Positions 23,253-34,633 of a DNA stretch of 64,000 bases are shown one piece after another (the first letter of the stretch is position 1; the number at the start of each line of letters is the position of its first letter). The position numbers and the translations under genes were made by a program. Under the pieces are notes generated by a model, which ran no database searches, had not been told where the DNA came from, and saw only the letters and a list, made by a program, of their open reading frames with translations. Source of the stretch: Rotaria socialis (Eukaryota > Rotifera > Eurotatoria > Philodinida > Philodinidae); assembly GCA_905331475.1 (NCBI GenBank), contig CAJNYU010004668.1, positions 62,001-126,000 on the forward strand. The letters are read 5' to 3'.

Positions 23253-23893
23253 GAGATATCATAATATCCTAACACTGGGTATCGTCGACATACCATTCAC
23301 GATATCCATTGAAGTGGATATCTAAAATGGATACTAAAATGAATACCCATGTTCCTCATAGCTGAGGAATTTGAGTGCATTTGGTGTAACGAGACTGGGT
23401 ATTGGAAATGGATACCCTATTGTAGAAATACGTGACTTTATAATTATGAATAAGGAAACGTGATGCTATGTTAAAATTTATTGTATTCATGTAGTCAGCT
23501 TTATGCCAATGTTTATCGATATGTACAGATTCGTTTAATGAGTATTGCAGATAGCGTGCAATTCCAGGTAAATGTTAGTTGAAGAACTTCATTTTTACCT
23601 GATAACCATTTATTACGACTTTTATCACAATGGCTCAAGGAAGTCGGGTTGAAACTGTAGCATGCTGTGTAGTTGGTGTTGTTGTGGATCGTCACATGTA
23701 TGTTATTTGAATTGTGGCTTATATTAATTTGTTTGAAGTAGGACCTGACAGTAGGAAAATTTCCGATATCCAATATCGCTACACCAAATGCACGCAAATT
23801 CCTCAGCTCTGAGGATACGTAGATGTCCATCCAACTGGGTATCCTATATGGGTATTCACCTCGATACCCAAGTTGTGGATATTATGACATCCC
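23253..23893. mobile_element. DNA transposon remnant with about 150-bp inverted repeats
   Basis: The left arm (about 23253-23415) and right arm (about 23750-23893) are reverse complements: both carry ATCATAATATCC-like ends, ACTGGGTATC, GCTGAGGAATTTG, GTGCATTTGGTGTA and GATATTGG-type blocks. The centre of about 340 bp is unique and non-coding. No transposase is present. Part of the left-arm sequence (AGCTGAGGAAT..GAGTGC) is repeated directly just outside the element at about 23230. Confidence 0.65.
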
Positions 23894-24032
23894 TCCTAAA
23901 TGATCAAATTAGGACAGTAACAGAATGAGCAAAAGTATGAACTAAGTGTTTTTGAAAGTGCTATTACTCATTAAAAAGTAATCAACTATTAAAGAAAAAT
24001 AGACAGAATTATAGTCGACGCGGATCTATCCC

Positions 24033-24199
24033 GAAAAAACGGCTAAAAATCAGATTAAAATCAATTCTTTTTGGGTTCATAATCTATTGGGGTGGCAGTA
24101 TTTGAATCAGATTTTTCGATCTAAAATTTAGGCTGATGAATCTGATTAAAATAGTGTAGTCATAATAGATTTTAATCTGATTTTTAATCGTTTTTTATA
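24033..24199. mobile_element. short MITE with AATCAGATTAAAATC arms
   Basis: The left arm GCTAAAAATCAGATTAAAAT and its inverted partner near 24165-24199 (ATTTTAATCTGATTTTTAAT) enclose about 100 bp in which ATCAGATT and TCTGATTAAAAT recur. The word use resembles the island at 6466-6650. Confidence 0.6.
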
Positions 24200-24303
24200 C
24201 GAGAAACTCATGGATTTGTCCATTCTAATAAAACAACAGAATTGACAAGAAATAATATCAATAACAATAAAACATTATGCACACAAAAACAAATTGAAAC
24301 AAA

Positions 24304-25137
24304 TCAATTATCAACGGAAAAAACAAGATATTTCTGTTTTGAACATGTAGTTTGTTTTCGTACATGTTCAATAAGTAAATTTTGTTCACGTTTGATAAAG
24401 TTAACTAATGATGTTAGATTATTTCGAGCGATGCTTTCATCCATACACTCAATATACTCCCCAGGAGAGTCATTCCGAGACTAGGATCCTATCGGATTCC
24501 GACAAGGGTCAGACTGTGAATATTCCAAATATCCATGGATTCCAATAAAACCAACGAAATCCTATAGGATTCCGGGATCAGGACCTACAGTCGGATCCTT
24601 GGTGTAGGAATTCCATAGGATCCAGTGTTGGAAATTAACGGAATCCGACATGAACGTATGAACCTAGTGTTCTTATGAGAAAATATGCATATTCACCCCT
24701 AATTAAGATGTTTTTTTTCCGTCGGAACCGACAGTCAATCCGTAACCCGGAATCCCATCGGATTCTATTGGGTGATAGGATCCCATCAGATCCGATAGGA
24801 TCCGTCATAGGATTCATTCACCTGGGTCTGCTCTGTTTTGTTTCTCAACAATAAGAGGAAACAAATCGTACTTCATTAATATTTTACTAGACAAAAACCG
24901 ACCAAGACGACCATTACCATCGACAAACGAATGAATTCGAATAAATTCTGCATGAAACCAAGAAGCTAGTATAATGGGATCAATATTTTCGTACTCATAT
25001 TGTTCATACAACGAAAATAACAATTTTAATTGTTCTTCAACTTTAGAAGGTGGACAAAATTGAAATAATTTGCCATCTTGTCGTGATGCTGAATTGGGTG
25101 CAACTTTGAATCGACCAAATGGAACTACCCATGTCAT
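24304..25137 (-). pseudogene. Fic-domain gene interrupted by a CCCAGG element
   Basis: The part at 25137-24827 encodes a Fic core: WFHAEFIRIHSFVDGNGRLG contains the family signature HxFx(D/E)GN(G/K)R that binds nucleotide and catalyses AMP transfer. Residues before it (LKLLFSLYEQYEYENIDPI) fit the helices preceding the motif. On the far side of the element at 24460-24826, minus-strand sequence continues with helical, protein-like composition typical of a Fic C-terminus. Upstream exons were not found; a repeat island lies directly 5' of the surviving part. Fic proteins AMPylate partner proteins; one member is universal in animals, but many rotifer copies resemble bacterial forms. As it stands the copy looks non-functional. 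Confidence 0.65.
24460..24826. mobile_element. CCCAGG-family MITE, copy 4 (GGATCC/GGATTCC words), inside the Fic gene
   Basis: A 367-bp element beginning CCCAGGAGAGTC and ending TTCACCTGGG, with TC on both sides (24458-24459 and 24827-24828). The interior repeats TAGGATCC, GGATTCC and ATCGGATTC in both orientations. It interrupts a Fic-domain gene. Confidence 0.8.
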
Positions 25138-25144
25138 AGAAATC

Positions 25145-25310
25145 GCACTAAAATTGGCGATTTAATCGCGATATATTAGTCCGATAATCGTGAGATTATA
25201 TCGCGATTAAATCGTCAAAACTGTCGATTTTTGCCGATTTTGATAAATAATCGCGATTAAATCGTCAAAACTGTCGATTTTTGCCGATTTTGATAAATAA
25301 TCGCGATTTT
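25145..25310. repeat. TCGCGATTAAATCG repeat island with exact 50-bp tandem duplication
   Basis: 25201-25250 and 25251-25300 are identical 50-bp units; a third unit begins at 25301 and diverges after TCGCGATTTT. The flanking part to 25145 is made of the same words (AATCGCGAT, CGATTTAATCGCG). It lies immediately upstream of the surviving Fic coding part. Confidence 0.8.
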
Positions 25311-25864
25311 TGCCCATTGTTTTTTCTTGAATATTGATTAATCAGTAATGTTATGGGTATATTTTAATACATAGTATGTATGTGTACTATTTTTTCTTCG
25401 TTTATTACTAATAAGCTATTGTTCAGACAATACGTTTCATGAAATTATGACAGCAGTTTTCATGAGCGACATGACATTCTAACACAATGCGTGCGCATTA
25501 CAATGAACAATGCAACATAATACGATAATAAATAAAGTATCAGCTAAGTGATTACAGAAAACAATTTTCGTATAACACAAAATTGTGTATTTACATTAGG
25601 TTATCGTTTTCGTATTAGCAACAAATAAAATATCAGTCTTCTGTTTGTTTCTTCCAAGCTTGAAAAATTAGATTTCTTCTGATGATTGTATTTGTAATGG
25701 TAAAATGCTTTGATTCGATGCGCCTACCCATCAACGGAAGGATCAATATTCGAAGGCTGACGGATAAAAATTATTCAAAATTTACCTGTGGTTGATTTTG
25801 AATAAAATTTTCTGTTGATTTCTTCTTTTACACAAAATAGAGTCATGAATAGGTGCCATGACAT
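25311..25864. other. no gene seen
   Basis: AT-rich intergenic sequence. Confidence 0.5.
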
Positions 25865-26141
25865 CCCAGGTCGAACAGTACGGTCCGTATACGGCCATTG
25901 ACGGTTACTTTACGACTATTTTACGGGCGAAATTTTGCCGTAATATCTGGCGCAGTAATACGGACCGTATTATCATGAGAGTGCGGAGCACAAACAGCCG
26001 TAAACCATGAAAATTCAGTCCCGTTTACGGTGCCAGGTATTACGGGCAAATACGACGTATTTACTGCCGTAAAGATACTGTTTTGACATCGTTTACTGTC
26101 GACAAACAGATCGTAAACGAGTCTGTTTTGATCAACCTGGG
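25865..26141. mobile_element. CCCAGG-family MITE, copy 2 (CGTAAA/TACGG words)
   Basis: A 277-bp GC-rich island from CCCAGGTCGAACAGTACGG to GATCAACCTGGG, flanked by AT on both sides (25863-25864 and 26142-26143). Its left end matches copy 1 over CCCAGGTCGAACA, and the interior uses related words (CCGTATACGG, CCGTAAA, TTTACGG). Confidence 0.8.
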
Positions 26142-26153
26142 ATGGGTAATATT

Positions 26154-26271
26154 CTAATTTTTTGCTTGCAATTCTGGTACATCATGACTTGTAAATGGTG
26201 CATATCTTAAATAATCAACATGTAATTGTTTTAAATAATTCAATTTAAATATTGATGACCATGATTGAGAA
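26154..26271 (-). CDS. possible terminal exon of an unrecognised gene
   Basis: After a good 3' splice site (tgtattttcag) the minus strand is open for 39 codons to a TAG at 26154-26156, with protein-like content (SIFKLNYLKQLHVDYLRYAP, then TSHDVPELQAKN). It ends only 12 bases from a CCCAGG element. No upstream exon was identified, and it may be a gene remnant. Confidence 0.3.
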
Positions 26272-27702
26272 CTGAAAATACAAAAAATAAATGTGGAAAC
26301 TTCGGATTTCATCCGAGAGTTATGTGTACTGCAAAAAGTGCATGCAACATATCAGTCATTCTAGAATGCCTGAACACGAAAATTATCATGAGAAGCTAGA
26401 CAATTTGATTTCTGGATGGAGTTTTTGTGAATTTTGAGACGTTTTTCAGGCGATGTTTCGTTAGAAAGCTATGACTTAGTTCAAAACTAATATCAGATTT
26501 AGAATCAGCGTTAAAAACTGAGTCGATTTATATATGTTGTGAATAATTCTGAGAAAATTTTTTTTTTGAAAAATCCCTGTACTCCCCCTCAGGGATGGTC
26601 TGATCAAAAATGACAATTTTTTCGACAACTCAGCCATTTCTTGACGGATCCTTCTCATCTTCGAACTCGACCTAGATATTGATAAGACAATTCTGTGCAC
26701 AAAATTTCAGCTCAATCGAATGTAATTGTGAAGAGTTATCGAATAAACGGACGGACGGACGGACGGACACACTGACCGATTCTATAGTGTACTCTTTTTT
26801 TTTTGAGTACACAAAAACGACCGACGATAGAACAATAATCTTAAAATTTACTAGACCAATTAAAAGTAATCTAGCTAAACAATTAAGTAACAATCAAATG
26901 AGAACGACTTACTAGTTGAAGATGGACTTAAGCTGAGTATTGATAATTTTTATAATTTGGTCACATTCATTTTTAGTTTTAGTCGTTCCTTTTTCTAATA
27001 AAATACTCAAATTCGTTTTCTTCACCATGTTAAACACGATAGTATTGTCGATATCGTATATATTTTCTATTCGTCCTGTTTCAATTGCATATAAATAGAA
27101 TATTTGTTTGAATACATGATGCTGATTAGTGGCGGAGTCAGAGGAGGAGCTAAGCTTCCTGTAGAAAATTGTGTCGCTATTTAGGCTGTCAAATTTTCTT
27201 TGCTAAATAATTTCAATACAAATACTAAAAGTTAACATAGCCGTTTCCTATTTTTAATCGACTAAGAAGAACTTAGTACCTTTTTTTCTCTTCATTTTTT
27301 ATGAGCAAGTCTTTCAAGTAATTCTATCGATCCTTATAGATGACGGTAGTTTCCAATTCCATTACTATGACGCTATAAAAAAGATGTCTCTTCTTTTTCA
27401 TCATCATTCATTCGAGGTATCATAGACACATTCAAATGGATAGTTAAATAAAACATGCAAGCTATAACGTTGGTAGTGTGTCGCTAAATAATTTTAAAAT
27501 CAATACTTTAGACCTAAAGAAAATGTGTAGTTACGATCAATTTCTGAATAAAATAAATTTCTGTAATAGATTTACTGAATTTTCTAATAGAGGTCGTCAT
27601 ATTTCATTTTCAATATGGTCGAAAAAATAATAATTTTTCTTTCGCTCGCTCTATAAGTGCCAAGTACTTTTTTTGATCTTGCAGAAAACATTTATTAATA
27701 AC
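26272..27702. other. no gene; repeat-like sequence
   Basis: Contains a (GGAC)n run at about 26747-26768 and a perfect 8-bp hairpin stem with a T10 loop at 26787-26812 (GTGTACTC/GAGTACAC). A motif at 27129 (TAGTGGCGGAGTC) resembles the end of the hAT element at 58319, but no partner end was found. Confidence 0.4.
26747..26768. repeat. (ACGG)n microsatellite
   Basis: Five consecutive ACGG units followed by ACAC. Confidence 0.85.
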
Positions 27703-29764
27703 ATGCTACTTCGTAGTCTTCTTCACGGAGCTGGTCGTTATGCTGCTCGATCATCAGTAAGCTCTAAGTTTTATCTCAATTTTTATTGATTAGTTTCTTC
27801 TAGTTTCGTAATGCAACTACAGCATTACAAACACATCCATCAATAACATACGAGCAAACACTTTTAAATGTTCCCGAAACTCGTGTAACAGCAATCAAAA
27901 ATGGTTTACGTGTTGCATCAGAAGATTATGGCATTCCAACATGTACTGTTGGTATTTGGATTGATGCCGGAAGTCGATTTGAAACAGCACAAAACAATGG
28001 TACAGCACATTTTCTTGAACATATGGCATTTAAAGTAAAATATTAGACGATATTATTTTAGCATTTCAAGTAAAAGTATTATTTAGAGTACAAATAAACG
28101 AACGCAACGTGATCTTGAAGTTCAAATTGAAAATCTTGGTGCACATTTGAATGCTTATACATCACGAGAACAGACTGCTTATTATGCTAAATGTTTTACT
28201 AAAGATTTGCCACAAAGTAATTATATTTTTTTCTTTTTATACTTTTTTATTATTTGATAATAAAAATATGCATAGTTGTTGAAATTTTATCGGATATAAT
28301 TCAAAATACTCAATTTAATGAAGAAGAAATCGAACGTGAACGTCATACAATTTTACGTGAAATGGATGAAATCGAAAATAATCTTCAAGAGGTTACTTTT
28401 GATCATTTGCATGCAACTGGTTATCAAGGAACACCATTAGCTAGAAGTGTTCTCGGTTCTACAGAAAATATCAAGTAAATTTATTCAATAAATTTCATGT
28501 CTATCGAAACTTGTTTTTTGCTCATCTGTCAGTTCAATCAAAAAAGCTGATTTACTTAAATATGTTGGAACACATTATAAAGCACCAAGAATGGTTTTAG
28601 CTGCTGCTGGTGGTGTTAATCATGATCAACTAGTTCGTTTAAGTGAAGAACATTTTGGAAAATTGAAAGCCGGCTATGAAGGAGAAGTACCTGATCTTTT
28701 ACCATGCCGGTGAAATTATTCTATTTATTTTTCAAGCATAAAATTTATTTATTTATGTATTTATTTATTACTATTAGTTTTTCTGGTAGTGAAATTCGTG
28801 TTCGTGATGACGAAATGCCATTGGCTCATATTGCTCTTGCTGTTGAGAGTACAGGTTGGGCTCATGCTGATACTATTCCATTGATGGTTGCATCGACTAT
28901 TGTTGGTAACTGGGATAGGTAATTTTTTTTTAATTGACTCAAATTTATCTTTTGGCGATCATCCTAAATTGAAATATAAGTTGATCAAGTTAATTTTTTG
29001 AGCAATCGATTACAAATAATTGAATAAATAGATCAATGGCTGGTGGTGCTCATGTAGCTTCACGTCTTGGCCAACAATCAGTTCAATATAATTTATGTCA
29101 TTCATATCAATCATTTAATACGTGCTATACGGACACTGGTTTATGGGGAACTTATGTAGTTACTGATCGAATGCGTATTGATGATGCTATGTCTGCTATA
29201 CAAGATGAATGGTATTTTAAATAGAATTTGTATAGTTTCTTAACTGTTTATATGATTTTTTTTATTGCTAATAAAGGTGTCGTATTTCAACAGCTTGCAC
29301 TGATATTGAAGTAGAACGAGCTAAGAAATTATTTAAAACAAATATGTTATTAGCACTAGATGGTTCAACACCAATTTGTGAAGATATTGGACGGTTTGTT
29401 TTAATATTTTATTCTATAAAATTAGGTTAACTCTTAATGTAATTTCTTTTCTATAGTCAATTACTTTCATATGGTCGACGACTACCATTGCATGAACTTA
29501 ATGCACGAATCGATGTCAGTTTTGATTATTATTCTAAAAATGAATTCATAAACTAAAAATATTTTTAGGCTGTTGATGCAAAAACAGTTATGTCAGCTAT
29601 GAAACAATATGTTTACAATCATTGTCCAGCCATTGCCGCTGTTGGTTAGTTGATTTATTTATTATTAATTTTATTGTTATTTTTCTTCTTAATTTAAAGG
29701 TCCAATTGAACAATTACGTGAATATAATCGTACACGTAGTCGAATGTATACCATCACACATTAA
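27703..29764 (+). CDS. PMPCB: mitochondrial processing peptidase beta subunit
   Basis: Eleven exons (27703-27756, 27804-28034, 28087-28216, 28276-28474, 28533-28709, 28778-28918, 29032-29211, 29277-29393, 29457-29514, 29569-29644, 29700-29764) join in frame to 475 residues, close to the usual 480-490. The zinc-site signature of the M16 family, [14 protein letters not shown] (HxxEH), lies around residues 83-96, with the distal Glu in [20 protein letters not shown]. Later blocks include [46 protein letters not shown] and a tail SRMYTITH. It cleaves presequences from imported proteins in the matrix together with the alpha subunit. A 3' splice site (tgatcttgcag) lies 18 bases before the ATG, suggesting a spliced leader. 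Introns are 47-113 bp. Confidence 0.96.
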
Positions 29765-30426
29765 CCATAGACAAATATCATTGATTCATCTTTCCCTTTA
29801 TTTGTTTATTGATCCTTTTTTATGCAGAAAAGACATTAAACAATATATCTTTGCCAGTACTGCGAATAAATGTAGAAGAGAGATTCAAATTTTTTTCTTA
29901 GTTTAAAACAGTTGAATCACTTATTCTGTTTTCTAGATTTTTAAGATTCATTTTTTGTTTTGCTTTGATAAAAAGGAATTTGGAGAAAAGGAACTGTTCT
30001 AAACAAACAGTATAATTCTTTATTCAAAAATAATAGGAAAATAATCACGGAATGGCAATCAAAACAAGTTTCAAAGTAAATAAAAAATAGAAGTAGTAAA
30101 TTATCTTTTGTTTAACATAATTGTGTAATTAGAAAAAATACGATTTTGTTCATTTTATATTGAACATATCGTCTGTTTCAAACTTTAAAATGATCGATTT
30201 AGGGTAATTATATTATTTTATCAAAAAGAAAATAACACTTCAAAGGCTTATGATTATATGGCATTGCCAACATGTATCTGCTTGAAGATTTACTATTGCA
30301 TGGCATCAGCTATTTCCCTTTATGCAAACTTATGCTCGCTTTTCATTTGGTGTGATGATGATTATGTTTTTGAAAATTTGCTTTTATTAAACAGAAAAAG
30401 TAAAATAAAGCCTTTTGATTTTAGAT
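29765..30426. other. intergenic, no gene seen
   Basis: AT-rich sequence between the PMPCB stop and the CCDC61 start. Small frames at 29622-29906 and 30258-30473 are shadows or noise. Confidence 0.5.
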
Positions 30427-33400
30427 ATGAAAGATTCACTGGATCTATCAACTATAAATCCAGGTTTATCTGAATCATCATCTTTAAAAAATGCATGTTC
30501 AAATGAAATCGTGATACGAAATCAACCTTATATAATATCAATGTCTCTTCATAATTCTAAACAATCACAAATGGACTTGGAAGTTGAAGCAAAGGAAAGT
30601 GCAGACCAATGGAAGGCATCTTTTGATGTTACAGGTAAATTATTTATATCTTTATTTTATAATCAACATTTCAACATGATTTTTGTTCCTTTTTTTCTCC
30701 TAGCAATCGAAACAATGACCGCTAAAACGGGCAATTTTAAATCATTCAGTGTTTTTGTTAATATGCTTGAAAATGCTATCAATCAAGTAAGAAAAAATAA
30801 ATAAAGAGTTTATTGTAACAAATAATTGTTTTTTTTTTAAATTTGAATGAAAATTAGGAAAGTTCAGCGGTAAGCATTGACTTATTTACATATGATGATC
30901 TTGAAACATTACGAAAAAAACGGCAAGGTCAAGCCGGAAGTGTAACACATCATCCAGCAAATATTCAATTGGCAAATAAACGTTATTTAATTTTAACGTA
31001 TAATGCTGAATATGATCGAATTTATTATCCATTATCACTTCCATATTGCGGAAAACCAGATCCTGTTATTTTAATGCAACAAATTCGACAATTAACAACT
31101 GAAAATTGTTTGTTAAAATCACGAGTAAATCCACCTTATTTGAAAATAATCCAAAGTAAATTTGGATTGATTCTCCATTTTTAGCTTGAATCAGATGTTG
31201 AACGTAGTGATATAATACGTCTACAACGAGAGTAAGCATATCGTTTTTATTCCTATTCTTATTCTAATTTTTTAATATTTTTGTATAGATGTACACGTTT
31301 AAAAAAAGAAAACAATGAATTTCGTCAACAATTAGCATCAAATCGGCCGAATAATTCAAAAGATCAACAACAACAGATTGAATTATTACGTCAAATGATA
31401 CGTACTAGTGAAGATGCTTTAGTTAAAGAACGTGCTAAGACGACAACAACAAAAACCGATGATTACAGACTACTAAATGATCAAGTATAATTTATTTGTT
31501 TAATTTGTTTATTTTTGTGAGAAACAAAATAAAATTTTTATTGAAGATTGATTCATTAAAAACATCAGAAAGACAATTAAAATCAAAACTGAGATGTTTA
31601 ACAAATGAAATCGCTTTAATGAAACGAAAGTAAATCAATAAATAATAAAATGATGAGAACAGAAAACTTATTTTTTTCCTCTTTTTTTTTACAGTACTCT
31701 TCATCATCATCCAACTACTGTTCGATCATCGTCGAAAGAACGACCAATACATCTTAATGGGTATGTTTTTCCAATTATTTGTTAGAATTGAATAGTCTCA
31801 ATATTTGCATGGAAATCTACAGTGTACTTTCAAGGATACTATCCATAATAATAGATTTGAGTGAAATTTGTTGTTAGAGACTTTATTATCCAACTAGTTT
31901 TCCTAAAAATAGTTTGCTCGTTGATAATTATCCTAGAATTATATTTTACTTCAAAATAATAGGTAAACAAAAGAAAAATTTTCATTTTATATCATTTTAT
32001 ATATTAATAAACATATATTGATCATCGATTTCTCTCGATCGATTTTTTTCCTACGAGTTAATCAACATCAACGTCGTTACATTCAGTAATTTCTATTCTC
32101 AATGAGAGATGTAATTGTCACCGAGATATTGACAATATAAGCCAGTCAATTAGGATTCTATGTTTAGAGAACATTGAAATCAATATTCTATGTAATAATA
32201 TTTGAAATCATTCTTATTGTAGAATAACTGTATGCTTGTTAAATTTCATTGTAATTGCTGGTGAATTTTCAATTTCTGAAAGATAATGACAGTCACAAAA
32301 ATAGTCTCAACCATGCGTCTTATGATTGACGATGATAATTATGATCTAGCATATCCTGATAAACATAGTCGAATAATCGAACGTGATTAAACTCAATATA
32401 CGTAATTGATTTCTTACCTACATTAAAAGTATACAGTTTTTGACAAGATTAAATACATATTAATAAACTTGCTTATTTGTAATTTAAATAGTTTAATCGT
32501 GTTTCATAGTTCAATCCGAAAAACAAATTTCACTAATCACTTCGACACTAAATAGAAGTTTTTCATTCCTATAAATAGATAAAAATTTGAATCATTTGTG
32601 AGTAAATAATAGGAGAAAAACTTTCGTCCATAGTCTTATCAATAGTCAGATAACTTGAAATATAATGATGAATTCAATTAATTGACACTTTTTATGAAGA
32701 AGTTAACTGATAGAAGAGAAATTTATTTAGTTATTCTCCTCGTTCATCTCAACAACAACAACAGCGTCCACCTTCATTATCTCGTCCATCATCAGGTGAT
32801 CAACGCCGACATCGTTCTGATCACTTATTACCAACAGCTTCATCTCGTAATCGTTCAAAACATCGTTCGAATTCAAATGATTCTCGTCGAAGCGGAAGTG
32901 GAACTCGTCCTCGTTCATCAAGTCTCACAAAACGATCACCATCACCAGCAGGTTATATTAGTTTTATGTTTTTGCGTCTTTTTATTTATTTATTAAATTC
33001 TATTAGATTCTCGTGGTCGATTCAATCCAACAGCTTATATTCGTGAAAAAAATCTTAAATTACGACAAATTGAAATACAAAAGTAATTATTATTAACTTT
33101 TGTTTTTGCTTTTCTATCAAAAATATATATTGTAGAAGTAGAGAAACTCGACGAAGACGAAGTGTTGGTCGACATGGTTCTGATTCAGATTTGAGTGGTA
33201 ATATTGTTTTTGTTTTCATTCGTAAAAATAAAAATAAAAATAAATTTTTATTTTTTGAAGATTTTTCTGCTCGAGGTGGAAGTAAAGCAGCATCAAGTAA
33301 ATAATTATGTTTAGTTTTTTTCTATCTAAATATTCTCGCAATTAGTTACTAGTTTGAAATTAAACGATAGTGATGATGGTTTACGTATATCAGCTTCTCG

Positions 33401-33800
33401 AAGAAGTTCAAGTCGAAAACGAACTAGCGAATCGAATCAATATAAATCAAAAGATTCTACTGATTCAGTATGAAAATTAAACATTTTTATTTATTTTTTC
33501 TTTTTCTGTATTTATTTCTAAACATAGGATATTGAGGGTGTATCATCATCACCACCCATTTTACGTAAATCAGCATCAAATAATCCAGCAAGTCTTATTT
33601 CACATAAATCTCATCATCACTCATCTTCTGATCATGATCAACAAAGTAAATTACTTTTATTAAAAATCATTTCTTTATATTGTTTTAATTTAGATATTAA
33701 TTTAATAAAAACAGAATCCACAAATGTAAATGATATGGTTGATATAGATGAAAGATTAAAATCATTAGAAAAATTTATGAAAGAAAATTTGCCAAGTTGA
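30427..33800 (+). CDS. CCDC61: CCDC61/VFL3 basal-body and centrosome protein
   Basis: Fourteen exons (30427-30634, 30704-30786, 30858-31124, 31185-31231, 31289-31484, 31547-31629, 31695-31760, 32731-32951, 33007-33082, 33136-33197, 33261-33296, 33346-33467, 33528-33645, 33694-33800) give 563 residues. The XRCC4-like head matches the family: KESADQWKASFDV, KTGNFKSFSVFVNMLENAI, DLFTYDDLETLRKK, KRYLILTYNAEYDRIYYPL and LPYCGKPDP. A coiled coil (LKKENNEFRQQLASN) follows, then a long Ser/Arg-rich region, RFNPTAYIREK, and the conserved end DERLKSLEKFMKENLPS. In other eukaryotes it positions basal bodies and spindle poles, fitting a ciliated animal. The start follows ttgattttag by two bases. Confidence 0.93.
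31761..32730 (+). other. 970-bp intron of CCDC61
   Basis: This intron is more than ten times longer than the others in the gene (48-71 bp). I see no open frame with protein-like content and no clear terminal repeats inside it. It may contain an old insertion. Confidence 0.6.
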
Positions 33801-34633
33801 ATTCTGTTTTTTCTTTTCTTCTCTTTTCAATATGTCGATATTACTTTCTAGTATTAATAGCGTCATTTGTTTATTATTTGTTCTATAATCAATGTAATAA
33901 AAATGAGAATGATAAATTTTTATCAATAAGTTTTCAAATTTTCCTAAACTCAAATAAATCTATCTTACATGTGTTTCTAAACTGTTATCAATATATCGAA
34001 CTATTCATAAGAACCACCTGTATGTCAAGAGTAGATTGTCGTCGATCAGAGCATAACGATCGATATAGTACTAATATAGGTCACATTATGTCGAGCGGTG
34101 TACCGACAGTTTTTGTCCGTTATAACTCACGTGAGTACTAAACAAATTTTAAATTAGATAATAATTCAACAAAAAAATATTTATCGATAATCTTTTTTTA
34201 TTCTGAAAATAATAAACATTTTAATGCTTTGACAATTATCATAAGTTTAATAAGCATTAATGATTTGTAATACGCCTGTCAAAGACGCCGAACGAAAATG
34301 GTTTTTAAGCTTTAAATTTGGTGAAATAATCACTTTGAAATATTCATGAATTTTTTGAATGTTCTGCTCTTCAAAAGAAAACTATTATCAGAATTAAACA
34401 ATGAAAAAATCGTATATTTAGAAATAAAATGAAATGTCTCGAAATGTTGAATGAATAAATGAGAATTCGTTGTGGAAATTTTTAATTAAAAGTAAACGAA
34501 TCTATCATGAAAATCATTTTTCTGTATTCACAATAATAATCTGAATCAACTTGTTTTTTTTTCCATTTATTTGAAAGAATTTATTTTCTAGTGTCTTTAA
34601 AACACATAATGTACAATTGAAAGATTTTTACAT
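33801..34633. other. intergenic, no gene seen
   Basis: AT-rich 3' region shared by two convergent genes. The frame at 33797-34141 starts with TTG and overlaps the CCDC61 stop. Confidence 0.5.

Noticed and set aside
27129-27480. Possible hAT element starting TAGTGGCGGAGTC
   Set aside because: No matching inverted end or 8-bp duplication could be found.
32682-32996. 104-codon plus-strand frame rich in His, Leu and Val
   Set aside because: It is an out-of-frame reading of CCDC61 exon 8, which encodes the Ser/Arg-rich region in the correct frame.
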